A stretch of DNA of 64,000 nucleotides, from positions 150,627 through 214,626 of the forward strand of contig JAKOXL010000029.1 in NCBI GenBank assembly GCA_029781045.1. The letters run 5' to 3'. Below the pieces are notes generated by a model. It worked only from the letters and a program-made list of their open reading frames with translations. It was not told the origin of the DNA and did no database searches. Position 1 is the stretch's first letter; the number at the start of each line of letters is the position of its first letter. This DNA is from Bacillota bacterium (GTDB lineage: Bacteria; Bacillota; UBA994; UBA5500). This document shows, piece by piece, positions 42,026 through 49,907 of the stretch. Made by a program: the position numbers and the translations under genes.

Positions 42026-43216
42026 CTATCGCAGCATTAGGGCACTATTGCCCGCGCCTACGATTACCGTAATCAGAACGAAGAGCATTACGCCGACCAC
42101 GGCCAAGGCACCAAAAAAGTAGGTAAAGATACCCGAGATTTCGTTGAGAGCATTGGACAAGAGTCCTCCGCCCAAAGGTTGAACAACAGCTGCTACAATG
42201 CGATAGACGGCTAGAAGTGCGATGATGCGTATGGCTGGTAATGCACAGTAAAGGAAAATACCCACAACCCCAATAAAGCTCAGTGTATTGCCAATAAGTG
42301 CGGTACAACCGGCTATGGTCTCGAAACCGTCAGAAAGCATGCCTCCTACTACAGGGAGAAAAGCTTTGACCGCAAACTTCCCGGCGCGAAAAACCGCTCC
42401 ATCTGCCACTGCTCCGACTGTAGCCTGAGCAATATTAAATCCCACAAACAACATGAACAGAACTCCCATTATTCCCGCCCCAACGTCACGCAACAGAAAG
42501 GCCAAGCGCGAGATTTTGATGTTCTGGGAGAGATTGTTGACTAGGATTAAAACACCAGCAAAGAAAATAAGGGGAACCGCTAGGTTCACGATCAAGGTAC
42601 TAATGGCATTCAACACCAGCAACAATAGGGGGTTAAAGAGGGCAGCCGAACTGACGCTTCCGGCCGCCATCACCACGGTTAATAAAAGTGGAAACAAGGC
42701 GTGAACAAAGCTCAGCATTGAATCCAGAGCGCTGCGAGTCGCACTGAGGGCCCGTCCGTAGCTCTGTAAGGCAAAACCCATCACCACTAGAAAGCAAATC
42801 AGATAAGCAATATCAGCCACCTTTCCATCAACCGCTTCATGCAGATGCTGCAGCAATACACATAGCATTGCCAACACCAAAAGCCGTATGAGTAAACTGG
42901 ACTGGGCTGCCAACTCACGGAACAACAGGGCACTTAGACTCTTGGCAGTATGTGCCAGAGAAAAGCCCTCTTGGTTCTTGATGGAGTTAAGCACCCCCCT
43001 TAAAGACAGGTCGGGCAACAGTCCCTCGTATTCCTCTTCCAGTCGACGTAGGTATGCGTCTAGTTGGCTGGTGTCTAGGGCCTGCAATTGCTGCTCTAGG
43101 ATCTCGTCTACGCTGACGCTGCTTGGCTCACTGCAGTTTGCTGCCTTAAGATCAGTAGGGAAAAGCAAGGTAATTGTCAGTACTAATAGCAATAGCTTGC
43201 GAACGATCTCTATCAC
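42026..43216 (-). CDS. spoIIIAE: Stage III sporulation protein AE
   Basis: A 396-residue membrane protein with a cleavable-looking signal (LLLLVLTITLLFPTDLKA), a short lumenal part, and about eight membrane helices containing AGKFAVKAFLPVVGGMLSDGFETIAGCT, the most conserved stretch. It is the transporter-like part of the SpoIIIA-SpoIIQ channel. The start is unclear: the annotated GTG lies inside the perfect SD AGGAGGTGAT, so translation may begin a few codons later (see findings). Confidence 0.93.
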   Translation of the reverse strand: MIEIVRKLLLLVLTITLLFPTDLKAANCSEPSSVSVDEILEQQLQALDTSQLDAYLRRLEEEYEGLLPDLSLRGVLNSIKNQEGFSLAHTAKSLSALLFRELAAQSSLLIRLLVLAMLCVLLQHLHEAVDGKVADIAYLICFLVVMGFALQSYGRALSATRSALDSMLSFVHALFPLLLTVVMAAGSVSSAALFNPLLLLVLNAISTLIVNLAVPLIFFAGVLILVNNLSQNIKISRLAFLLRDVGAGIMGVLFMLFVGFNIAQATVGAVADGAVFRAGKFAVKAFLPVVGGMLSDGFETIAGCTALIGNTLSFIGVVGIFLYCALPAIRIIALLAVYRIVAAVVQPLGGGLLSNALNEISGIFTYFFGALAVVGVMLFVLITVIVGAGNSALMLR

Positions 43217-43227
43217 CTCCTGATGCC

Positions 43228-43614
43228 CTAGGGTAACAGTTGCAGTACCGAGTCCAAAATCACAAGCACGATTGGTACGGATAAGGCCATGATAATCACC
43301 TTACCAGCCAGTTCAACTTTGGTGGCGATTGCCCCCTCTTGGGCATCACGACAGATTTGGGCACCGAACTCAGCGATATAGGCTACCCCCACAATCTTCA
43401 ACAAAGTGGAAAGGTGCAAGCTCCCCACTTCCGTCTTGCCGGCAATACTTCCCAATGTGTTGACTATCATACCGATCCGTGGAACGGCGGTGGCGAAAAT
43501 CAACACTCCAAGCAGCAGAGAAAGCAACAATGCCAGCTCGGGCCGGGTCTGACGGAGGATAATCAGAAGTACAACCCCTACAACAGCCAGGAACACTATG
43601 GCGACTATATCCAT
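43228..43614 (-). CDS. spoIIIAD: Stage III sporulation protein AD
   Basis: A 128-residue membrane protein with about four helices. IVAIVFLAVVGVVLLIILRQTRPELALLLSLLLGVLIFATAVP and LLKIVGVAYIAEFGAQICRDAQEGAIATKVELAGKVIIMALSVPIV are family hallmarks. It is related to SpoIIIAC and is thought to be part of the channel's membrane base. It lies between spoIIIAC and spoIIIAE with short gaps. Confidence 0.95.
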   Translation of the reverse strand: MDIVAIVFLAVVGVVLLIILRQTRPELALLLSLLLGVLIFATAVPRIGMIVNTLGSIAGKTEVGSLHLSTLLKIVGVAYIAEFGAQICRDAQEGAIATKVELAGKVIIMALSVPIVLVILDSVLQLLP

Positions 43615-43628
43615 TACAACCCAATCCT

Positions 43629-43832
43629 TCAGAACTGGAACATAGCTCGTATGCTGGAAAACAGCTCGTTCATCCAGCGGATAACGGTAAACATAACTAC
43701 GATAACTCCCAGCAGAACGAGTAGCTGGGCATACTCTTCTCTTCCCGAGTTTTCCAAGATGCTATGCAGTATGGCAATAACAAAACCAAAAACGGCAACC
43801 TGTAAGATAACTAGATAGTTGATACCGCCCAC
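43629..43832 (-). CDS. spoIIIAC: Stage III sporulation protein AC
   Basis: A 67-residue membrane protein of two helices: NYLVILQVAVFGFVIAILHSILENSGREEYAQLLVLLGVIVVMFTVIRWMNELFSSIRAMF. Almost all of it is family-conserved. GTG start, after AAGGGGG; a nearby ATG is out of frame. Part of the spoIIIA operon. Confidence 0.94.
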   Translation of the reverse strand: MGGINYLVILQVAVFGFVIAILHSILENSGREEYAQLLVLLGVIVVMFTVIRWMNELFSSIRAMFQF

Positions 43833-43856
43833 ATTCGCTTACCCCCTTAGCTTGAC

Positions 43857-44384
43857 CTACACTAAGACTATGACCAGCAGCAAGCCAGATAGTACGCCCA
43901 AATAGCGCCACATACGTTCATTCTGTTGTCGCTCCGCTTCCGCAGTCATTGCTTCCCTTTCCAGATGCTGCACGGCCAGCAGCAGGTGACGCTCTTGATC
44001 ACGGCTATCGGAAAGGCCTAGAACCGCTCCCAGTTGCCTGACAACCATCAAGTCTCTTGTTCCCAGGGCTGATTGCCTTGCCAAAGCCTCCAACCCCAAC
44101 TCCCAAGCCGCCTGTGCCGTGTTGCCAGGCATCGATAGATGTTGAGCTGCCACCTGAAACATGTCGCTAATCGGAGACCGGTGGGTAGTTGCTAAAGTGG
44201 CAAAGGCCTCTGGCAACGGAGTAACGCCGTAGCTGATCTCCGTGGCCAGTCCCTGTAACGCCGACTGCAGCTGTCGCAGGTGTCGCGGGCGATCCCGGTA
44301 ACGCCGGGAAATCTCAAATCCAATGGTGGTAGTAGCCAGTATGATAAAGCCACTGGCCACTATCTTTATGAGTAACAGCCACAT
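43857..44384 (-). CDS. spoIIIAB: Stage III sporulation protein AB
   Basis: A 175-residue protein resembling GspF of type II secretion systems. It has an N-terminal helix (LLLIKIVASGFIILATTTIGFEISRRY), a helical cytosolic bundle containing RPRHLRQLQSALQGLATEISYGVTPLPEAF, and a C-terminal helix (YLGVLSGLLLVIVLV). It likely couples the SpoIIIAA ATPase to the channel. SD GGGGAGG is strong; the gap to spoIIIAA is 6 bases. Confidence 0.95.
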   Translation of the reverse strand: MWLLLIKIVASGFIILATTTIGFEISRRYRDRPRHLRQLQSALQGLATEISYGVTPLPEAFATLATTHRSPISDMFQVAAQHLSMPGNTAQAAWELGLEALARQSALGTRDLMVVRQLGAVLGLSDSRDQERHLLLAVQHLEREAMTAEAERQQNERMWRYLGVLSGLLLVIVLV

Positions 44385-44390
44385 ATGACT

Positions 44391-45341
44391 TTACCTCCCC
44401 ACCTTTTGCCGTTTGGCGTCAAGCACCGCTTCAATGGTTCCCGGTCCTGCCCGAGAACTGAGAAGAATAAAGCGTGTAAAGGATCCTCGGAGCAACAGGT
44501 CTTTTAAGGCAGGCCGTTTCAGCAGTTCGTCCCAAGAACTACCATGGGCTGTAGCCAAAACGGTAACTCCACAATGCAGAGCTTCTTCGATGGCCTCTGC
44601 GTCTTCCCGCCGTCCAATTTCGTCGGTCACCAATACCTCAGGGCTCAATGCCCTCAATGCCATCATCATTCCTTCAGCCTTAGGACAAGCATCCAACACG
44701 TCAGTGCGGGGCCCCACATCTAATTGAGGAACCCCTTGATAGCAAGCGGCCAACTCCGAACGCTCGTCCACCACCGTTATCTTGTAGGCCCGCGGACAGT
44801 TTTGTCCCCAACTCAAGTTGCGCACCAGATCCCGCAATAAGGTGGTCTTGCCGCCTTGAGGGGGGGCGATCAACAGGGTGCTGCAAAGCTCGCCCTCTTC
44901 CGCAAACAGGAGGGGCAGAATTTGCAGGCCACATCCCTTCACTTCACGCGCAACGCGAATGTTAAAGCCACTGATATACTTCAGTGTACGAACGCGCCCG
45001 TTCTCCACCACTGCCCGGCCAGCTAGTCCGATGCGGTGCCCGCCCGCTATGGTAACGTACCCGCATCGTAGTTCGGTTTCCAATGCATAGATAGAACTCT
45101 GACTAATAGTGGCTAGCATATGCCGCACCCCATGCGCCGTAGCAATCATCGTGTGGGTCCATTCCTGCTGTAATCCGGTGGTAGTGAGCACCCTTTCCCC
45201 AAAGGTGCCATAGGCTAAGATAGGTTGTCCCTGCCTAATACGTAATTCCTGCACTTGTTCCAGAATATACGTCGGTGACTGCAACAGAGGAGCCTGCCAC
45301 TCCTCAGGAAACAGGTTCAAAAGTGTTTTCCAAACCTCCAT
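44391..45341 (-). CDS. spoIIIAA: Stage III sporulation protein AA, secretion-type ATPase
   Basis: A 316-residue ATPase of the type II/IV secretion superfamily. Walker A is IAPPQGGKTTLLRDL (about residue 160), and Walker B is LVTDEIGRREDAEAI. SISGFNIRVAREVKG-like text before it (KYISGFNIRVAREVKGC) is typical. It powers the SpoIIIA channel in the mother cell. The first gene of an intact eight-gene operon, it has a sigma-E-like promoter about 25-50 bases upstream. Confidence 0.96.
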   Translation of the reverse strand: MEVWKTLLNLFPEEWQAPLLQSPTYILEQVQELRIRQGQPILAYGTFGERVLTTTGLQQEWTHTMIATAHGVRHMLATISQSSIYALETELRCGYVTIAGGHRIGLAGRAVVENGRVRTLKYISGFNIRVAREVKGCGLQILPLLFAEEGELCSTLLIAPPQGGKTTLLRDLVRNLSWGQNCPRAYKITVVDERSELAACYQGVPQLDVGPRTDVLDACPKAEGMMMALRALSPEVLVTDEIGRREDAEAIEEALHCGVTVLATAHGSSWDELLKRPALKDLLLRGSFTRFILLSSRAGPGTIEAVLDAKRQKVGR

Positions 45342-45364
45342 GGCAACACCCCCACCTTGCTACA

Positions 45365-45393
45365 ATGCTATGGCCTGTCCGAGCTATTTATGC
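45365..45393 (-). promoter_or_regulatory. Candidate sigma-E promoter of the spoIIIA operon
   Basis: Minus-strand GCATAAA (-35, consensus KMATATT, 5 of 7) and CATAGCAT (-10, consensus CATACAHT, 6 of 8) are 14 bases apart, with the -10 about 24 bases before the spoIIIAA ATG. The spoIIIA operon is sigma-E-controlled in Bacillus. Confidence 0.68.
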
Positions 45394-45399
45394 CAGCTG

Positions 45400-45434
45400 C
45401 AAAAAGAAAGCTATCTGCACTGTAGCAGATAGCT
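45400..45434 (-). terminator. Terminator upstream of spoIIIAA
   Basis: Minus-strand AGCTATCTGC / GCAGATAGCT (10 bp, loop of 6) followed by TTCTTTTTGC. It ends the 106-residue gene upstream and isolates the spoIIIA operon. Confidence 0.9.
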
Positions 45435-45474
45435 CTTGCTGGACTACTTGCTAAAACGTCCCTGTTGGCGTATT

Positions 45475-45795
45475 CTAGGTAGGATTGGAAAGCAAAACGG
45501 TTTGGCCACAAGCTGGACAACGAGTGGCCGCATCTGCCACCGCCTCATAGGACACCGACACCCGCGAGCGACAGTGAGGGCAGGCTATATCCATCCTATC
45601 TTTCATGTTAGGTTGGTCCACTGCCAGCTTTTCCACCACGTTTAGCAACTCCCCAATAATGTCTAGGCTGGACATCCAAAGGGTGTCATCATCATCTTCG
45701 CCATTCCTACTGGCATGGGCCTGCTGACGTAATGCCATAGTTCGCTGTTCCAAAGCTCGGAGACGATCTACCACGCTTTTTCTGTCACTCATCAC
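45475..45795 (-). CDS. Small zinc-ribbon-like protein, unknown function
   Basis: A 106-residue soluble protein. Residues 5-30 are a charged helix (VVDRLRALEQRTMALRQQA), the middle is acidic (GEDDDDTLW), and the C terminus has CPHCRSRV ... CPACGQT, a CxxC-CxxC zinc ribbon. I do not recognise a named family. AAGGAG precedes GTG-ATG; either start is possible. It is divergent from the ATP-grasp-like gene at 45948 and has its own terminator, so it is a single-gene unit wedged before spoIIIA. Confidence 0.7.
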   Translation of the reverse strand: MMSDRKSVVDRLRALEQRTMALRQQAHASRNGEDDDDTLWMSSLDIIGELLNVVEKLAVDQPNMKDRMDIACPHCRSRVSVSYEAVADAATRCPACGQTVLLSNPT

Positions 45796-45947
45796 TAACC
45801 CACTCCTTGCTATAACCTCCTGTGGTTAATGTCCCACCTCGGGAAAAAAACATACGATTACTCGAGTCATCGCTTAAGCTCACGTCTTACTCGTTCAACA
45901 CATAGCATGTAGGGAACCGCAATACGTTTTCTGTGAGGGTGATAGAT

Positions 45948-47303
45948 TTGCAGTGCATAGACGCCTGTCGGCGCATCGACGCCGCCCTAGGGCAAGCCCA
46001 GATTATTCGTCCGATGGCTAGGCCCAATCCCGCAGCTCGCTTTGCCTCCTTTCGCATTGGACCAACTCCCTTTTCTGTCAGCCCGAGCCAGGCTCAAGAG
46101 TTACGGGCTATGGGAGAGCACTGGCGCAACTTTTACATAGCCATGGATAGGCTTTACTGGTTGAGTAAAGGCGGAGAAGCCCCGGCTTTTGTGGCCAAGT
46201 ATCTGGACGCGGGCAAACCCAGTTGGCTGTTGGAGCTAGCTCAAGCTGATGCCTATCGGGAACAGATACCGATCATTATTCGCCCAGACCTGCTATTAAC
46301 CGCCTCTGGTTGGAAAGCTACAGAACTGGACTCGGTTCCGGGCAGCATGGGTTTGCTTGCCTTCTTTGAACAGGTATATGCTTCCTGGCCTCTGCTGGGC
46401 GACGGTCAGACGGCGGCTGCCATGGCTAACGCGCTATTAAACCTATTGGACTCCCGAGAACAGTCTGCGATTGTCATATCCGAAGAATGTTCAGGATACA
46501 GGGCCGAAACAGCTTGGCTCTCTCGTCATTGGCAGGAGCAGCACATTCAGATTCCCACCATTTATCCAGAGGACCTGCAGATCAAGAACGGCCAAGTGCG
46601 CTATCAGGGAGAGCGACTACACCTCATCTATCGATTCTTCGAGCTATTCGATATTGAGAACATTCCCGGAGCAAAGGATCTGCTGTATTTGGGAGCACAA
46701 GGGAAGATAAGAATAACCCCTCCACCCAAACCTCATCTGGAGGAGAAAATGTGGTTTGCCTTTTTCCACCATCCACTGCTGCAATCCTATTGGATTCAGC
46801 TTTTGGGAGGTGAAACCTTCAACTACCTAAAAGGAGTGATCCCTCCCACTTGGTTGCTCTGCAGTGACCAGATAGCCTTCGCTGGCGGTCCTTGTGGTTC
46901 CCTGTCTAAGCTTAAACAAACCAGCCGCCGCAGTCGGCCCTTTGTGCTCAAACCCTCCGGCTTTTCCCCCTTGGCATGGGGCGGCCATGGTCTCAGCCGA
47001 GGTAAAGATTACACCACCACTCGCTGGGTTCAAGCTATTGACAATTGTGTTGCCCAGGAGTACCAGTCTCCTTACATAATCCAGGTTTATCAACAATCGT
47101 TGCCCCATCGGGTTGAGTACTATGAATACTCTCAGGAGAGTATCCATTCCTTCGAAGGCAAATTGCGTCTCTGCCCCTATTACTTCTTGCAGGGAGCAAG
47201 AGTAGTTCTTTCCGGCGCCCTTGCCACCCTCGTTCCGCTTAGCAAGCCCATCATTCACGGCATGACTGATGCGGTAATGGTGCCAACGGTTATCGAATCA
47301 TAG
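45948..47303 (+). CDS. Circularly permuted ATP-grasp-like protein, unknown substrate
   Basis: This is the only long forward gene. The 451-residue product has no signal peptide. RPDLLLTASGWKATELDSVPGSMGLLAFFEQVY, LIYRFFELFDI, the basic-glycine loop FVLKPSGFSPLAWGGHGLSRG and the end GARVVLSGALATLVPLSKPIIHG follow the order seen in circularly permuted ATP-grasp and glutathionylspermidine-synthase-like proteins, which ligate a carboxylate to an amine. No named family is certain. The start is uncertain: GTG codons lie at 45933 and 45939, but GAGGGTGAT is 4 bases before an in-frame TTG at 45948, which I prefer. A long hairpin follows. Substrate and pathway are unknown. Confidence 0.68.
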   Translation: MQCIDACRRIDAALGQAQIIRPMARPNPAARFASFRIGPTPFSVSPSQAQELRAMGEHWRNFYIAMDRLYWLSKGGEAPAFVAKYLDAGKPSWLLELAQADAYREQIPIIIRPDLLLTASGWKATELDSVPGSMGLLAFFEQVYASWPLLGDGQTAAAMANALLNLLDSREQSAIVISEECSGYRAETAWLSRHWQEQHIQIPTIYPEDLQIKNGQVRYQGERLHLIYRFFELFDIENIPGAKDLLYLGAQGKIRITPPPKPHLEEKMWFAFFHHPLLQSYWIQLLGGETFNYLKGVIPPTWLLCSDQIAFAGGPCGSLSKLKQTSRRSRPFVLKPSGFSPLAWGGHGLSRGKDYTTTRWVQAIDNCVAQEYQSPYIIQVYQQSLPHRVEYYEYSQESIHSFEGKLRLCPYYFLQGARVVLSGALATLVPLSKPIIHGMTDAVMVPTVIES

Positions 47304-47321
47304 CCCACTAAGAAAAGAACA

Positions 47322-47364
47322 GGCGTGTCGCAAGACGTTTTTGGAAAACGTGTGCGAACACGCC
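47322..47364 (+). terminator. Long imperfect hairpin after the ATP-grasp-like gene
   Basis: GGCGTGT.CGCA.GACGTTTT / AAAACGT..GCGA.ACACGCC forms a stem of about 18 pairs with small bulges and a loop of about 3 bases, followed by ATTCTTTCTCT. It lies 18 bases past the stop and is a plausible intrinsic terminator. Confidence 0.72.
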
Positions 47365-47439
47365 ATTCTTTCTCTATGGGACCAAGCTCTAGGAGCGATG
47401 GACCGTGGCCATGTAAAGCGTCTAGTTGCCGGTCTCCGA

Positions 47440-47460
47440 AATAAGCCCCCGTGGGCTTTA
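47440..47460 (-). terminator. Short hairpin after the flavin reductase gene
   Basis: Minus-strand AAGCCC / GGGCTT stem followed by ATTTCGG, 12 bases past the stop. It has a weak U-tract but lies where the convergent gene pair needs a terminator. Confidence 0.5.
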
Positions 47461-47471
47461 CTTATCGGTTT

Positions 47472-48038
47472 CTATTCTCCCTGCAGGCTAAAACCATGAC
47501 GGCCTAAGAAGCTCCCTAGTTCAAAGTAGTTGCCCCCGGAGTAGGCAACCGGCTGCAACCGTTGCTGATCAATAGCCTGCTTACCATCCAATACTTCCTC
47601 GTCCGCATGCACAGCCACAATGCGGGCAAGAAACAGGGCGTGGGAACCCAGCAAAAGCTCTTGCTCCACCTTGCATTCCAGGTTCAGAGGGCACTCGGCA
47701 ATCAGGGGTGCATATCGCAACTGACTAGCCGGTATGGGCGTAAGGCCGCATTGGTCGAATTTGTCCACATCGCGCCCACTGACCGCACCGCAGTAGTCCA
47801 ACGCTTTCGTCAGATTCTTGGAAGGAATGTTGACCACAAACTCACCTGTATCTGCAATCATCTGGTAGGAATAGCGTAGTGGACGGACCGCAATGGAAAG
47901 CATAGGTGGATCGGAACAGACTGTTCCCGCCCAAGCAATAGTGATAACGTTTTGCCTATCTTCCTCCGTGCCACAGCTGACCATCACCGCCGGTACCGGG
48001 CACAGCAGGGTATGTGGTCTCAGTTGAATCTTGGCCAT
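47472..48038 (-). CDS. Flavin reductase family (FMN-binding split barrel) protein
   Basis: A 188-residue protein of the flavoredoxin/flavin-reductase-like family. PHTLLCPVPAVMVSCG at the N terminus, NVITIAWAGTVCSDPPMLSIAVRPLRYSYQMIADTGEFVVNIPS and LNLECKVEQELLLGSHALFLARIVAVH hold the FMN-binding split barrel. Some relatives reduce flavins, others act in electron transfer in anaerobes. SD AAAGGGG is good. It is the last gene of a run with the HAD and M42 genes. Confidence 0.87.
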   Translation of the reverse strand: MAKIQLRPHTLLCPVPAVMVSCGTEEDRQNVITIAWAGTVCSDPPMLSIAVRPLRYSYQMIADTGEFVVNIPSKNLTKALDYCGAVSGRDVDKFDQCGLTPIPASQLRYAPLIAECPLNLECKVEQELLLGSHALFLARIVAVHADEEVLDGKQAIDQQRLQPVAYSGGNYFELGSFLGRHGFSLQGE

Positions 48039-48050
48039 TTCATTACCCCT

Positions 48051-48692
48051 TTACAATAATATCTCTGCCAGCTGGGAAAACCTTTGAATCACATAGTCAG
48101 CTTTCGCTAACTCCTGCGTCTCTCCCAAGCCGTAGGCGCAGCCGATGGTTAATAGGTTATTCTCCTTACCAGCATCAATGTCATGCCAACGGTCTCCTAC
48201 CATTGCCGCCGGCTGGGGAAAGCACGACAACACCTGACTAAGGATTTGACTCTTAGTGAGCCCGGGAAAGTCGCCGGCACAAAAGCGGGCCGCGAAAAGG
48301 TGGCCAATACCTAACGCATCGGGAACTGCCTGCAGATAACCGGGTTCGCAGTTACTCAAAACGCAGAGAGTTACTCCCGCAGCGTGCAGCTTCTCCAACG
48401 TGTCACTAACTCCCGGAAAGGGCTGGGCCCAGCCTTGGCTCAGCAACTCCAATTCGGCCTTAGCCATCAAATGGTTAGCTTTTTGCCGCACTTCACTACT
48501 AGCATCAGGCAGTAGTGTTTGCCAGATCTCCTCTATAGGATAGCCTAACGTCGGGAGTAGCACATCATCATGGGGCACCGGAGAATCCAACTCCTCCAAG
48601 ACGCGGCGGAAAGCTGGCAACGCTACCCTATGGGGAGGCCAGAGGGTGCCGTCCAAGTCAAAGAAGACGGTTCTTATCTGCAAAGTGATCAT
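48051..48692 (-). CDS. HAD superfamily hydrolase (phosphoglycolate phosphatase-like)
   Basis: A 213-residue HAD enzyme with motif I VFFDLDGTLWPP (nucleophile Asp at about 12), motif II VLSNCEPGY, a Lys in GLTKSQ (motif III) and motif IV MVGDRWHDIDAGKENN. The C1 cap is helical. It would dephosphorylate a small phosphometabolite; substrate unknown. It lies 12 bases from the flavin reductase gene. Confidence 0.87.
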   Translation of the reverse strand: MITLQIRTVFFDLDGTLWPPHRVALPAFRRVLEELDSPVPHDDVLLPTLGYPIEEIWQTLLPDASSEVRQKANHLMAKAELELLSQGWAQPFPGVSDTLEKLHAAGVTLCVLSNCEPGYLQAVPDALGIGHLFAARFCAGDFPGLTKSQILSQVLSCFPQPAAMVGDRWHDIDAGKENNLLTIGCAYGLGETQELAKADYVIQRFSQLAEILL

Positions 48693-48715
48693 CCTCGGTC
48701 ATTCTTATTTCAAGG

Positions 48716-49795
48716 CTAAACAAAGCGCAGTTCTTCAATAGCATCCAAGTTAAGGCAGACTTGCCGTAGCAGCTGCAAAGCATGCACTGCATCATTCAGG
48801 TCCAGCATCTCCACTGGCGAATGGGAATAGCGTCGCGGCATGGTAACGGCAGCGCTAAGAATACCATCTCGTACCAGATGCATGGCCGAAGCGTCCGTGT
48901 TTCCACCGCTGAAGACGGCCAACTGATAGGGCACTTGGGCCTGCTCCGCCATCTCTACCAGAAACTTCTTGACACTAGGATTGAGTAAGAAGCCCCTTGG
49001 CCCGCCGCCGCTTAGCACTTGAATCACCGGCCCACGGCCAATGTGAATAGGTAGCTCTTTGTTGGTATTAATGTCGGGAGTGTCCCCTGCAGGTACCGTA
49101 TCGAGAGCTATGGCTAGATCGGGATTCACCCTATGGGTTGCCACGGTGGCACCCCTAAGCCCCACTTCCTCCTGCACCGTAATGACCGCATATATTTCCC
49201 CTGCAAAATCAACTCCCTGCAAACTGGCCAACAACTTGACCAGCACAGCGCAACCAATACGGTCGTCGACAGCTTTGCCAAAAACCCGGTCGGGATTGCC
49301 GCCGAGGGAGTCCAGCTCAGCCACATAGACTATTGGATCGCCCACCCGAATCCCTAGTGCGGCCACTTCTTCAGCCGAATCGGCACCCACATCAATATAA
49401 AGATTATCAGATGCCACCACGCGAGTGCGTTCTTCCGGCGTCTGCATGTGACCTGCTTTTACACCAATAATACCTATATGCCCGTTTACCAACACTTTAC
49501 GCCCCAGCAACAAAGGATCCAGAGTCCCGCCTACTTTATGGAAACGAATAAAGCCATTGGCTTCAATGCTCTTAACCATGGCGCCGATCTCGTCTGAATG
49601 GGCAGCTATCATCAGACGTGGGCCCGGACGGGTACCCCGTTTTAGGGCAAAAACATTGCCGAAGCGGTCTACCTCCACTTGATCAGCCAGCGGTTGCAGT
49701 AGCCCAACTAGGTGGCGCACAACTTCCTGTTCTTGCCCCGCCAGACCAGTAATGGCGGTCAACTCAGCCAACATACGCTTTAGTTCTTCCTTCAT
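48716..49795 (-). CDS. M42 family glutamyl aminopeptidase / endoglucanase-type metallopeptidase
   Basis: A 359-residue cytosolic peptidase. Zinc ligands are visible in IAAHSDEIGAMV (His), GKAVDDRIGCAVL (Asp), TVQEEVGLRGA (catalytic and metal Glu), ALDTVPAGD (Asp) and PRRYSHSPVEML (His). M42 enzymes form dodecameric TET shells that trim peptides. ATG at 49795 lies 7 bases after GGAGGG; the track ORF adds six codons. It starts a short run with HAD and flavin reductase genes, and peptide use fits the amino-acid fermentation operon nearby. Confidence 0.93.
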   Translation of the reverse strand: MKEELKRMLAELTAITGLAGQEQEVVRHLVGLLQPLADQVEVDRFGNVFALKRGTRPGPRLMIAAHSDEIGAMVKSIEANGFIRFHKVGGTLDPLLLGRKVLVNGHIGIIGVKAGHMQTPEERTRVVASDNLYIDVGADSAEEVAALGIRVGDPIVYVAELDSLGGNPDRVFGKAVDDRIGCAVLVKLLASLQGVDFAGEIYAVITVQEEVGLRGATVATHRVNPDLAIALDTVPAGDTPDINTNKELPIHIGRGPVIQVLSGGGPRGFLLNPSVKKFLVEMAEQAQVPYQLAVFSGGNTDASAMHLVRDGILSAAVTMPRRYSHSPVEMLDLNDAVHALQLLRQVCLNLDAIEELRFV

Positions 49796-49864
49796 ATCTT
49801 TCCCTCCATCCATCTAGCCATTATAGTCTTATTCGCTATCCCTGACTGCTTCCCTGCGGTCAGG

Positions 49865-49897
49865 GAACAAAGAAAACAGGCTTGCCGGAGGCAAGCC
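49865..49897 (-). terminator. Terminator after the 217-residue membrane protein gene
   Basis: Minus-strand GGCTTGCC / GGCAAGCC (8 bp, loop TCC) followed by TGTTTTCTTTGTT, 10 bases past the stop. A second inverted repeat (CCCTGAC..GTCAGGG) sits just beyond at about 49840-49864. Confidence 0.88.
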
Positions 49898-49907
49898 CAA
49901 GTTGCAA

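Noticed and set aside
45851-45858. CATACGAT, a good sigma-E -10 match upstream of the ATP-grasp-like gene
   Set aside because: No acceptable -35 element at 14-15 bases, and it lies about 90 bases from the start codon.
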